Source: Gemmatimonadota bacterium | GTDB lineage: Bacteria; Gemmatimonadota; Gemmatimonadetes; Gemmatimonadales; GWC2-71-9 | NCBI GenBank assembly: GCA_016713785.1 | Contig: JADJOM010000003.1 | Span: forward strand, 1,011,501 to 1,075,500 | Direction of reading: 5' to 3' | Length of the DNA stretch: 64,000 bases | Shown here: positions 44,943-53,238 of the stretch, piece after piece | How positions within the stretch are numbered: the stretch's first letter is position 1 | How the letters are laid out: the number at the start of each line of letters is the position of its first letter | Program-made: the position numbers and the translations under genes | The notes under the pieces: model-generated | The model's input: only the letters and a program-made list of their open reading frames with translations | What the model was told of the DNA's origin: nothing | The model's database searches: none

Positions 44943-45631
44943 GCCGCCTCCCAGCGGATGATCACCTGCCCGGCGAAGCGCGCATCGAGCTCCGCCCAGC
45001 GGCGTCCCTGCTTCTCGAGATCCTGCACCACCGCGGCCACCGCCCGCATGACCTCGGCCCCGGCATCGGGCCGGAACCAGTAGCGCTGCCCATCCACCGT
45101 CACCACCACGTCGGGACCCTGCCGCCGCCCGGTGATGATCCGGGAAAAGAAGGTCGGGTCGGTCAGCCGCATCCGGGCCAGGAAGCCCGCCACCACCGAA
45201 TCCGCCGCCTCCACGATGGGCAGGTCGGGCGCCGCCACCGTCGGGTCGAAGTCGAGCGGCCGGCCCCGCTCGCTGAGCAGCTGCAGCCGCCCGCGCCGCA
45301 TCACCAGCGCCACCGCCCGGGCCTCCCGCAGCGTGACCACGATCGTGCCGGGCAGCCGCCGGCTCACCCCGGCCCACTCGACGCCCGGCAGCGACTCCGC
45401 CGCCACCCGCAGGGGATGCAGGTCCTCGAAGATGCTCGCGCCGGGGTGGAGCGGCAGCTTCGGGATCACCTGGTCCGCCCGCAGGTTGGCGAGTCCGCGC
45501 ACCTCGACCCGGCGCACCCGGAAGAACTCGAGCCCCCCGACCAGTCGCGGGACGCCCCACCAGAGGAGCCCCACCACGGCCGCCGCGCCGAGGACCTTGT
45601 ACCCCGGCTTGCTCAGGCGGCTTGCAGCCAC
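44939..45631 (-). CDS. ftsQ: Cell division protein FtsQ (POTRA domain)
   Basis: A bitopic division protein of 230 residues. A single N-terminal membrane helix (LGAAAVVGLLWWGVPRLVGG, about 14-33) is followed by a POTRA domain (FFRVRRVEVRGLANLRADQV, about 36-55) and an FtsQ/DivIB-like domain. Sequence is poorly conserved outside the POTRA part, as usual. The call rests on topology plus position between murC and ftsA. The start is a GTG overlapping the murC end by 19 bases. Confidence 0.88.
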   Translation of the reverse strand: MAASRLSKPGYKVLGAAAVVGLLWWGVPRLVGGLEFFRVRRVEVRGLANLRADQVIPKLPLHPGASIFEDLHPLRVAAESLPGVEWAGVSRRLPGTIVVTLREARAVALVMRRGRLQLLSERGRPLDFDPTVAAPDLPIVEAADSVVAGFLARMRLTDPTFFSRIITGRRQGPDVVVTVDGQRYWFRPDAGAEVMRAVAAVVQDLEKQGRRWAELDARFAGQVIIRWEAA

Positions 45632-46563
45632 GCCAGGTACTCCCGTCCGATCTTGGTCACGTCGCCGGCGCCCAGGGTGATCACCACGTCGCCGGCGCGG
45701 GTGAGTTCACGCAGGCGCTCCTGGAGCCGCGCCTTGTCCGGCTCGTGCAGCACCCGCGCCCCCGCCGCCACCGCCGCATCCACCACCAGCTGGCTGGTGA
45801 TCCCGGGCATCGGCTGCTCCCGGGCCGGGTAGATCGCCGTGACCAGCGCCACGTCGGCCCCGGCGAGCGCCGCGCCCATCGCCCCATGATGCTCGGCGGT
45901 GCGCGAAAACAGGTGGGGCTGGAACACCGCCACGATTCGCCGCCCGGGAAACGCCTGCCGCGCCGCGGCCAGCGTGGCCACCAGTTCGGTCGGGTGGTGG
46001 GCGTAATCGTCCACGAACCCGATCCCGCCCGCCTCGCCCAGCCGTTCAAATCGCCGGCCCAGCCCGCGATAGCTGCCCAGTGCCTGGATCACCGGCTCGA
46101 GCGGCGCCTCGAGGGCCAGCGCCGCGCCCAGCACCCCGGTGGCGTTCCGCAGGTTGTGCAGCCCCGGCACGCCGAGCCGAAGGGTAATCGGCTCCCGCCC
46201 CGGAAGCGCCACCCGGGCCTGGCTGCCGGCTTCCGACTGGACGACATCGCTGATGCGGAGGTCGGCATCGCCCCCGAGGCCGAAGGTCCAGACCGCCGCG
46301 CCCGCCGCCCGGAGCCGCGCCGCGACCCGCTGGGGACCCGGCTCGTCGGCCCCGATCACCACCCGCCGCGCCCGCCCGCCGAAGGTGGCAAAGGCCGCTT
46401 CCAGCGCCGCCACGCTGCCGTAGCACTCGAGGTGATCGGCCTCGACGTTGTTGATCACCGCCACGGTGGGCTGCAGCGTGAGGAAGGCCTGGTCGTATTC
46501 GTCCGCCTCGACCACGAACAGCCGGTCACCACCCAGGCGCGCGTTCCCGCCCCAGCTGTTCAC
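45613..46563 (-). CDS. murC: MurC, C-terminal two-thirds in a shifted frame
   Basis: The larger part of UDP-N-acetylmuramate-L-alanine ligase (316 codons). It carries VVEADEYDQAFLTLQP, INNVEADHLECYGS, PGLHNLRNATGVLGAAL, VDDYAHHPTELVATLAA and VAVFQPHLFSRT, that is most of the central and C-terminal domains. It begins at a GTG (NSWGGNARLG) inside the stop of the N-terminal fragment (GTGA). The fragment lacks the ATP-binding loop, which lies in the other frame. Together the two pieces span 1382 bases; one extra base would give a normal 460-residue MurC. Treat it as one gene with a frame disruption near 46568-46572. Confidence 0.85.
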   Translation of the reverse strand: MNSWGGNARLGGDRLFVVEADEYDQAFLTLQPTVAVINNVEADHLECYGSVAALEAAFATFGGRARRVVIGADEPGPQRVAARLRAAGAAVWTFGLGGDADLRISDVVQSEAGSQARVALPGREPITLRLGVPGLHNLRNATGVLGAALALEAPLEPVIQALGSYRGLGRRFERLGEAGGIGFVDDYAHHPTELVATLAAARQAFPGRRIVAVFQPHLFSRTAEHHGAMGAALAGADVALVTAIYPAREQPMPGITSQLVVDAAVAAGARVLHEPDKARLQERLRELTRAGDVVITLGAGDVTKIGREYLAWLQAA

Positions 46564-46994
46564 CCGGCCCCCGCGAGCCCGGTCGGGTCGAGCCCCGCGG
46601 CGGCGAGCGCCTCGGTGGTCATCACGGTGGTGGTGGACTTGCCGTGGGTGCCGGCGAGCGCCACGACCGTGCCGCCATTCACCAGCGCCGCCAGCGCCAC
46701 CTTGCGTGGCACCACCGGCACCCCGAGCGCACGGGCCCGCTCCAGTTCGGGATGGGAGGGAGGCACCGCCGCCGTCACCACGACCGCGCGTGCGCCCAGC
46801 ACATGGGAGGGATCATGGCCCTGGACCACCCGGGCGCCGAGCGCCGCGACATCCTGGGCACCGGAGGGATCGGGGTCGCAGCCAGTCACCGCGACGCCGC
46901 GCCGGCGGGCCACGAGCGCCAAGGCGCTCATGCCGGCACCACCAATGCCCATGAAGTGGACAGGTCGGGAATCGGCGGGGTCGAACAGATCCAT
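46560..46994 (-). CDS. murC: MurC, N-terminal third before the frame disruption
   Basis: The first 144 residues of MurC: HFMGIGGAGMSALALVARR (Rossmann loop) and VALAGTHGKSTTTVMTTEAL (ATP P-loop). It ends GLAGAG-stop just where the rest of the enzyme continues in another frame. One more G in the GGGGG run (CCCCC at 46568-46572 on the plus strand) would read GLAGGRVNSWGGNARLG, which fits MurC. MurC is essential and no second copy is visible here. A sequencing or assembly deletion is the most likely cause; a true split or frameshifted gene is the alternative. Confidence 0.85.
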   Translation of the reverse strand: MDLFDPADSRPVHFMGIGGAGMSALALVARRRGVAVTGCDPDPSGAQDVAALGARVVQGHDPSHVLGARAVVVTAAVPPSHPELERARALGVPVVPRKVALAALVNGGTVVALAGTHGKSTTTVMTTEALAAAGLDPTGLAGAG

Positions 46995-48175
46995 GGTTGG
47001 TGCGCTAATCTAAAACCCCGCCTAGAGTTGGGAAACCCTGACGGGCTCAGACCAGGGCCAGCAGATGGGCCACGATGGCCTCGGCGGCGTGGGGCCGACC
47101 GCGGCTCCGGGCGGCGGCCGCCATGGCCTCGCGGCGGGGGCGGTCGTCCCGCAGGGCGGCCAGCGCCTCGCCCGAGCGCGGCGGGGCTCAGGTCCCGCTG
47201 CAGGAGCAGGAGGGCGGCGCCCGCCCCGGCCAGCGCCTCCGCGTTGTGGCGCTGGTGATCCTCCGCCGCGGTCGGCAGCGGCACCAGCAGCGACGGGAGG
47301 CCCCAGGCGCAGAGCTCCGCCCCCGTCATCATGCCGGCGCGGCTCACCACCAGGTCGGCCACGGCATAGGCGTCGGCCATGGGGTCGAGGAATCCGACCA
47401 CCTGCACCGCGGGCGGCTGGTGGTACCGGGCAAAGCGCTCGTGGCTCCCCCGACCCGTGGCCCACAGCACCTGCCACCCCTCGCCGCCGCCCTGCTCCAG
47501 CCAGCCCGCCACGGCCTCGTTGATGGCGAGCGCCCCCTGGCTGCCCCCGGTGACGAGCAGGACCGGACGGTCGCCCCGGATGCCGAATCGTTCCCGCGCG
47601 GCCGCCTGCCGGCCCGGCTCCGGCGCCACGATCGGGTTTCCGGTGTCGAAGACCTCGGTCGCGGGCCCGAACCGCAGGCGGGATCTGGCCTCGGGGAGGC
47701 CCAGGTAGACGTGGCGCACCCGGCGCGACAGGAGCCGGGTGACCACGCCCGGAAAGGCGTTCTGTTCCTGCAGCGCGGTCGGGATGCCCCGCCGCGTGGC
47801 CCACCAGACCGCGGGCCCCGACGCGTAGCCACCGGTACCGATCACGGCCACCGGCTGCTCCTCCGCGAACAGCCGCCCCAGGCGGCGCAGCAGCCCCCAC
47901 GCGACCGCCGGCCAGCGCACGTTCTTCCACCACTGGCGACGGTAGATGGGCTCGACGGGTAGGAGGTGGTAGCGGAAATCGCGGGTGGGGAGCAGCGTGG
48001 CCTCGATCCCGCGCTCGGCCCCGACCAGCACCGGCTCGAGGTCGGGCCGCTGCGCACGGAGCCGCGCCGCGATGGCGAGCGCGGGCATCAGGTGCCCGCC
48101 GGTTCCACCGCCCGCGATGAGGACCGTTCGGCGCCCCGAGGGCCCGTCACGCCGCGCCGGTGGTGGGGCGGCCAT
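46928..48175 (-). CDS. murG: MurG lipid II synthase, 3' end frameshifted
   Basis: Adds N-acetylglucosamine to lipid I at the inner membrane. LIAGGGTGGHLMPALAIAARL (G-loop), ALQEQNAFPGVVTRLLSR, LLVTGGSQGALAINEAV and SRAGMMTGAELCAWGLP are all normal. After about residue 335 the frame changes at CCC 47171-47173 (GGG on the coding strand). With one G removed it reads ALGEALAALRDDRPRREAMA and ends at 47047, a normal 375-residue MurG. As sequenced, the frame runs on through the AT-richer gap into murC, to 46928. The ATG shares one base with the ftsW stop. An insertion error is the likely cause. Confidence 0.88.
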   Translation of the reverse strand: MAAPPPARRDGPSGRRTVLIAGGGTGGHLMPALAIAARLRAQRPDLEPVLVGAERGIEATLLPTRDFRYHLLPVEPIYRRQWWKNVRWPAVAWGLLRRLGRLFAEEQPVAVIGTGGYASGPAVWWATRRGIPTALQEQNAFPGVVTRLLSRRVRHVYLGLPEARSRLRFGPATEVFDTGNPIVAPEPGRQAAARERFGIRGDRPVLLVTGGSQGALAINEAVAGWLEQGGGEGWQVLWATGRGSHERFARYHQPPAVQVVGFLDPMADAYAVADLVVSRAGMMTGAELCAWGLPSLLVPLPTAAEDHQRHNAEALAGAGAALLLLQRDLSPAALGRGAGRPAGRPPPPRGHGGRRPEPRSAPRRRGHRGPSAGPGLSPSGFPNSRRGFRLAHQPWICSTPPIPDLSTSWALVVPA

Positions 48176-49341
48176 CAGCGGGGACTGCGCTGGGCGGTGG
48201 TGGTGGGTCCGCGCCCCGCGGGCTTCCCGCGCAGCCGGCCAATACTGAGCAGGATCCCCACGCCCGCGAGCGACACCACGAGACTGGTGCGGCCGTAGCT
48301 CACAAAGGGCAGCGTGAGCCCGGTGGTGGGCATCAGGCTCAGGTTGACCGCCATGTGCATGAGGGCGGTCACGCCCACCATCGCCGTGAGTCCCACCGCC
48401 AGGAACTGGCCGAAGGGGTCCGCGGCGGTCCGGGCGATCCGCAGGCCCAGCCACACGAAGATCCCGAACAGGAGGACCAGCAGGCAGACGCCCACGAACC
48501 CCCACTCCTCCGCGATGGCGGAGAAGATGAAGTCGGAGTAGGCGTACGGCACGTAGCCCATCTTCTGCTGCCCCATCCCGAATCCCACCCCGAACAGCCG
48601 CCCCGAGCCGATGCCCACCAGCGACTGGTAGATCTGGCTGGTCCCCTCGGCGCCGTTGATGAACTTGTCCCACCGCTCCGCCCGGTAGCCCGCCCGCTGG
48701 ATGAGCTGCAGCCCGGCGATCACCGCGCCGAGCCCGAGCAGCAGGAAGTGCCCGATCTTGGCCCCCGCCGAGAAGAGTACGATCCCGCCCAGCAGCGAGA
48801 TCAGGACCGCCATCGACATGTTGGGCTGCAGCATGATGAGCGCGGAGGCCACGCCCAGGATGAAGAGGAACGGCAGCATGCCCTTCTTGAACTGGCGGAC
48901 CTGGTCACCCTTCTTGGTGGCCAGCATGGCGCACCAGATGATGACCACCAGGCGCACCAGTTCCGAGACCTGGAACTGGAGCGGCCCGAGCCGGAGCCAG
49001 CGCCTGGCCCCGTTGTACCGCGGGGCGATGAAGGACGGCGTGAAGGGCAGGACCACGATCACCAGCGCCAGGAGCGAGCCCAGCAGCAGCGGCCAGGCCA
49101 GGGGGCGCAGCAGGCGGTAGTCGATCCGGCCGAGGACCAGCATGAGGATGCCCCCCACCAGCGCGCCGGTGAACTGGGTGAGCGCGTAGCTCCCCCCGGC
49201 GATGCCGTTGGCGGAGCGCACCAGGCTGGAGGCGCCGTACACCGTGGCGATCCCCAGCGCCACCAGGGTCGCGGTGACCACCGCGAGGAGGCGGGTCTCC
49301 CAGCGCAGCTCGCCCGGATGGCGCACCACCGGACTGCTCAT
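48175..49341 (-). CDS. ftsW: SEDS-family peptidoglycan polymerase FtsW
   Basis: A septal glycan polymerase with about ten membrane helices in 388 residues. Family segments are RRWLRLGPLQFQVSELVRLV, IMLQPNMSMAVLI, YQSLVGIGSGRLFGVGFGMG, AIAEEWGFVGVCLL and TTGLTLPFVSYGRTSLVV. Its place between murD and murG, next to a PASTA-type transpeptidase, favours FtsW over RodA. It overlaps murG by one base. No anomaly is seen. Confidence 0.94.
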   Translation of the reverse strand: MSSPVVRHPGELRWETRLLAVVTATLVALGIATVYGASSLVRSANGIAGGSYALTQFTGALVGGILMLVLGRIDYRLLRPLAWPLLLGSLLALVIVVLPFTPSFIAPRYNGARRWLRLGPLQFQVSELVRLVVIIWCAMLATKKGDQVRQFKKGMLPFLFILGVASALIMLQPNMSMAVLISLLGGIVLFSAGAKIGHFLLLGLGAVIAGLQLIQRAGYRAERWDKFINGAEGTSQIYQSLVGIGSGRLFGVGFGMGQQKMGYVPYAYSDFIFSAIAEEWGFVGVCLLVLLFGIFVWLGLRIARTAADPFGQFLAVGLTAMVGVTALMHMAVNLSLMPTTGLTLPFVSYGRTSLVVSLAGVGILLSIGRLRGKPAGRGPTTTAQRSPR

Positions 49342-49366
49342 GCCCCCCTCCCGTCGTCAGGGCGCG

Positions 49367-50740
49367 TCACAGCGCCGCCACCGCCGCGCGGAACTGGGCC
49401 CCGCGGTCCTCGTAGTTGCGGAACATGTCGTAGCTCGAGCAGGCGGGCGAGAGCAGCACGGCGTCGCCCGGGCGCGCCAGGCGGCGCGCCTCGGCCAGCA
49501 CCGCGCCGAAGTCAGTCCCGCCGTCCACCACGGGCAGTAGCGCGCCGAGGTCCTGCCGGATGATCGCCCGCGACTCGCCGTAGGCCACGACCGCCCGGCA
49601 GCGGTCGCCGGCGGCGGCCGCGAGCGCGGTGTACGGCTCGCCCTTGTGACGCCCACCCAGCAGGAGCACGAACGGGCGCTCCAGTGCCTCGACGGCCACG
49701 CGGGTGGACGAGACGTTGGTGGCCTTCGAGTCGTTGATCCACAGCACCTCGCCCGCGGTGCCCACCGGCTCCATGCGGTGCGGCAGCGCCCGGAAGCTCC
49801 GGAGCCCCGCCGCGATCCCCGCACGCGGCGCGCCCGCCCGGGCGGCGATCAGCGCCGCGCAGAGCGCATTGGCCACGTTGTGGTCGCCGAAGAGGGCCAG
49901 GTCATCACGCGGGAGCAGCGGGGCCGCGCCCAGCCGGAGCAGCCGCGCCGGACGGTCGTACCAGCCATCGGCCTCGTGGCGCACGCTGAACCGCTGCCGC
50001 GTGCCGGGGTGGGGCGCGGCGCGCCGTTCCACCTCCGCGTCATCGCCGTTGAGCACCCAGCACGACCCCGACCCCGCGTGGCGGTACAGCAGGTCCTTGT
50101 CGGCGTAGTACTCCTCGAGCGTCGCGTAGCGGTCCAGGTGGTCGGGGGCGAGGTTGGTGGTGGCGCCGATCGCGGGCGCGAGGTCATGGGTGTCGTGCAG
50201 CTGGAACGAGGACATCTCGAGTGCCACCCAGGCCGGCCGTTCCCCCGCGAGCGCCACCTCGGACAGCGCCCGCCCGATGTTCCCCGCCGCGAGGGCGGCG
50301 ATCCCGCCTGCCTGGAGCAGGTGCGCGGTGAGGGCGGTCGTGGTGGTCTTGCCGTTGGTCCCGGTGATCGCCGCGTACCGGGCCCCCGGCAGCGCGGCGT
50401 AGCCCACGTCGATCTCCGAGATCACCGGCACGCCCGCCGCGCGCGCCGATGCCAGCGGCGGCGCGTCGGGCGGCACCCCGGGTGACACCACGCACAGCCC
50501 CGCCCCGCCGATCCGCGCCAGGTCGTGCCCCGCGAGCTGCACGGCGACCCCGGCCTCCGCCAGGCGGTGTCCCGCCGCCTCCGCCTCCGTGCCCAGCACC
50601 TTGGCGAGGTCGCGGGCCACGTCCGAGGCGTAGACGGGAATCCCCTCGCGCCGCAGCAGGAGCGCCGCGGCCACCCCGCTCTTCCCGAGCCCGATCACCG
50701 CGGCCTCACGGCCGCCGGCCCGCCAGCGCGCGAAGCTCAC
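49367..50740 (-). CDS. murD: UDP-N-acetylmuramoyl-L-alanine-D-glutamate ligase
   Basis: Adds D-glutamate in peptidoglycan precursor synthesis. The 457-residue Mur ligase has an N-terminal UDP-binding domain (AAVIGLGKSGVAAALLLRR), the ATP loop AAITGTNGKTTTTALTAHLL, NLAPDHLDRYATLEEYYADK, and VLWINDSKATNVSSTRVAVE in the C-terminal domain. The start is a GTG overlapping the mraY stop (GTGA); longer frames only read through mraY. It is followed by ftsW after 25 bases. Confidence 0.95.
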   Translation of the reverse strand: MSFARWRAGGREAAVIGLGKSGVAAALLLRREGIPVYASDVARDLAKVLGTEAEAAGHRLAEAGVAVQLAGHDLARIGGAGLCVVSPGVPPDAPPLASARAAGVPVISEIDVGYAALPGARYAAITGTNGKTTTTALTAHLLQAGGIAALAAGNIGRALSEVALAGERPAWVALEMSSFQLHDTHDLAPAIGATTNLAPDHLDRYATLEEYYADKDLLYRHAGSGSCWVLNGDDAEVERRAAPHPGTRQRFSVRHEADGWYDRPARLLRLGAAPLLPRDDLALFGDHNVANALCAALIAARAGAPRAGIAAGLRSFRALPHRMEPVGTAGEVLWINDSKATNVSSTRVAVEALERPFVLLLGGRHKGEPYTALAAAAGDRCRAVVAYGESRAIIRQDLGALLPVVDGGTDFGAVLAEARRLARPGDAVLLSPACSSYDMFRNYEDRGAQFRAAVAAL

Positions 50741-51864
50741 CGCAGCTTGAGGGTGGCAAGGGCCACCATGGCGCAGAAGATGCCCAGGATGTAGAACCGC
50801 GTCACCACCGTGCTCTCGTGCCAGCCCAGCTTCTCGAAGTGGTGGTGCAGCGGCGCCATGCGGAAGACCCGGTGCTGGTCGGCGTACTCCTTGCCGCGGG
50901 AGCGCTTGTACCAACGGTAGACGCCGGTCTGCAGGATCACCGAGACCGCCTCCGCCACGAAGACGCCGCCGATCACCAGCAGCAGGAACTCCGACTTGAG
51001 CAGGATCGACACGGTGCCGAACGCGCCCCCGAGGGCCAGGCTGCCGGTGTCCCCCATGAACACCTGGGCCGGGTGGGCATTGAACCAGAGGAAGCCGAGA
51101 CATCCGCCCAGCAGGGCGGCGCAGAAGATCGTGAGTTCCCCGGCGCCCGGCAGGTAGAACAGGTTGAGGTACCCGGTGGCGTCCACGCGGCCCAGCAGGT
51201 AGGCAAACAGCGCGAAGCCGCCGGCGGCGATCGCCGAGAGCCCGGTGGCCAGGCCGTCGAGGCCGTCGGTGAGGTTGACGGCGTTGCTGCTGCCGGTGAT
51301 CACGAAGGTCACGAACGTGACGTACACCCAGGGCGCAAACACCACGATGACGAACTTGAAGAACGGCAGCGTGGTGGCCGAGGCGGGGATGGTGTCGGGG
51401 GGAATCACCGGGAAGAACAGCAGCAGCGTGCCGAGCACCAGCCCGAAGCTCACCTGGCCCACCAGCTTCCACTTGGCCACCAGGCCCCGCGACTTCCCCT
51501 CCACGATCTTGAGGTAGTCGTCGAGGAACCCGATGCCGCCCATCCAGAGCGTGGCCAGCAGCGCGAACAGCACGAAGCGGTTGTTGAGGGGGGCCCAGAG
51601 CAGCGTCGGGACCACGGTGGCGAGCAGGATGATCACGCCGCCCATCGTCGGGGTGCCGCGCTTCCCCTGGTGGCTGGCGGGGCCTTCGGCGCGGATCACC
51701 TGCCCGATCTTGCGGGCCCGCAGCCGCGCGATGATCGCCGGCCCCACGAGGAACGCGAGCAGGATGGCGGTGACCGTCGCCCCGGCCGCGCGGAAGCTGA
51801 TGTAGTTGAAAAGGTTGAAGAAGATGTGGTGCTTGCCCAGCGGGGCGAGCAGGTGATAGAACAC
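50737..51864 (-). CDS. mraY: Phospho-N-acetylmuramoyl-pentapeptide transferase MraY
   Basis: Makes lipid I by joining UDP-MurNAc-pentapeptide to undecaprenyl phosphate. The 375-residue protein has ten membrane helices. It carries family motifs NAVNLTDGLDGLATGLSAIA, LGFLWFNAHPAQVFMGDTGS and the PLHHHFEKLGWHE histidine loop. The start is GTG at 51864 (FYHLLAPLGKHH follows), which fits the usual N-terminal helix. It lies six bases after the murF stop. Confidence 0.96.
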   Translation of the reverse strand: MFYHLLAPLGKHHIFFNLFNYISFRAAGATVTAILLAFLVGPAIIARLRARKIGQVIRAEGPASHQGKRGTPTMGGVIILLATVVPTLLWAPLNNRFVLFALLATLWMGGIGFLDDYLKIVEGKSRGLVAKWKLVGQVSFGLVLGTLLLFFPVIPPDTIPASATTLPFFKFVIVVFAPWVYVTFVTFVITGSSNAVNLTDGLDGLATGLSAIAAGGFALFAYLLGRVDATGYLNLFYLPGAGELTIFCAALLGGCLGFLWFNAHPAQVFMGDTGSLALGGAFGTVSILLKSEFLLLVIGGVFVAEAVSVILQTGVYRWYKRSRGKEYADQHRVFRMAPLHHHFEKLGWHESTVVTRFYILGIFCAMVALATLKLR

Positions 51865-51870
51865 GGCGCC

Positions 51871-53238
51871 TCAGTGTGTCGAGTGGTGCTGACCGGTGAG
51901 GAACGGAAGTATACGTTCGAGCGCGGCGCCACGGGATGCCTTGAGCACCACCAGCTCGTCGCCGTGCAGGCGGGCCTTGAGCAGCGGCCCCATCGTCGGC
52001 GCGTCCGGCGCGACCAGCAGCCGGTCGCCCAGCTTGGCGGCGTACGGCGTGATGGCGGGCACGAAGTCGCCCACCGCCGCCAGCAGGTCGGGCTCCAGGC
52101 CCACCAGCGCCGCCGCCACCCCCGCATGGTGCCGGGGACTGTCCGGCCCAAGTTCGCGCATGGTGCCGGCCACGAACACCAGCCGGCGGCTCCCCCGCAT
52201 GGCCCGCGCGGTGGAGATTGCGGCCAGGAAGCTCGCCGGGTTGGCGTTGTAGGCATCGTTGATGATCGTCAGGCCGCCCGCCTCGATCACCTCGCCCCGC
52301 CCCCCGGGGATCCGGAGGTTGCGGAGGCGGTCGGCGGCCGCGGTCCGGTCGAGGCCCAGCTCCTGCACCAGGGTCCAGGCCAGCATCGCGTTGGTGGCCT
52401 GGTGCTGGCCGAGAAGCGGCAGGGTGATCCGCTGCTCGTCCACGGTCAGGGTGGCCCGGCCGGTCGAATCCATCGAGACCGACTGGGGCACCCGGTCCCC
52501 CCGGGCCAGGCCGGCGGTGACCACCCGGACCGCGCGCCCCCGTGCCCGCTCCGCGAGCGCGGCCGGCTCGAGCCCCACGATGGCCAGCGGGGCACCCTCC
52601 AGCAGGTCGAGCTCTTCCTCCAGGACGCCGTCGAGGCTCCCGAAGCCGTCGAGGTGCGACAGCGCCACGTTGGTCGTCAGCGTGGCGGTGGGCTCGATGA
52701 CCGGGCGCGCCCGGCGCAGCTCCCCGCGCTCGCTGGCGCCCGCCTCGATGACCAGGGCCTCGGTGTCGTCCGGGGCGGCCAGGATGGTCTTGGGGATGCC
52801 CACGAGGTTGTTGTCGTTCGCCGGCGTGGAATGCACCCGGTACTTCACGCCCAGCACCGCCGCCACCATCTCCTTGGTGCTGGTCTTCCCATTGGCGCCG
52901 CCGATCGCGACCACGGGGCCCCGGATCTCGCGCCGCCGCGCCCGGGCCAGCCAGCCGTAGGCCTCCAGGGTGTCGGTGACCGAATACAGGATGAGCCCGG
53001 CCACCGCCGCGGTCCCGGTGACCACCACTGCGCCGGCGGCACCGGCGTCCCGGGCCGAGACCAGGTGGTCGTGCCCGTCGAACCGCTCGCCCTTGAGCGC
53101 CACGAACAGCGCGCCCGCCTCCAGGGTGCGGGTATCGGTGGACACCGAACTGAAGGTGGGCGGGACGCCCGGGACCGGGTCGGATCCCGTCAGGCAGGCG
53201 CCCAGCGCCTCGAGGACGGCGTCATGCGTCCAGCGCAT
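51871..53238 (-). CDS. murF: UDP-N-acetylmuramoyl-tripeptide-D-alanyl-D-alanine ligase
   Basis: Adds D-Ala-D-Ala to complete the pentapeptide. The 455-residue ligase has the N-terminal SVSTDTRTLEAGALFVALKG, the ATP loop VVAIGGANGKTSTKEMVAAV, TPANDNNLVGIPKTIL, and IINDAYNANPASFLAAI in the C-terminal part. It shares one base with the murE stop. D-Ala-D-Ala ligase (ddl) is not present in the window, so that substrate comes from a gene elsewhere. Confidence 0.95.
   Translation of the reverse strand: MRWTHDAVLEALGACLTGSDPVPGVPPTFSSVSTDTRTLEAGALFVALKGERFDGHDHLVSARDAGAAGAVVVTGTAAVAGLILYSVTDTLEAYGWLARARRREIRGPVVAIGGANGKTSTKEMVAAVLGVKYRVHSTPANDNNLVGIPKTILAAPDDTEALVIEAGASERGELRRARPVIEPTATLTTNVALSHLDGFGSLDGVLEEELDLLEGAPLAIVGLEPAALAERARGRAVRVVTAGLARGDRVPQSVSMDSTGRATLTVDEQRITLPLLGQHQATNAMLAWTLVQELGLDRTAAADRLRNLRIPGGRGEVIEAGGLTIINDAYNANPASFLAAISTARAMRGSRRLVFVAGTMRELGPDSPRHHAGVAAALVGLEPDLLAAVGDFVPAITPYAAKLGDRLLVAPDAPTMGPLLKARLHGDELVVLKASRGAALERILPFLTGQHHSTH

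Noticed and set aside
46560..46572. Programmed ribosomal frameshift in murC
   Set aside because: There is no clear slippery heptamer with downstream pseudoknot, and a second, opposite-sign indel in murG nearby makes sequence error more likely. Left open as an alternative.
46928..47046. A genuine extended MurG C-terminus overlapping murC
   Set aside because: The extension is Pro/Arg/Gly-rich out-of-frame sequence, crosses an AT-rich gap, and a one-base correction restores a normal MurG end.
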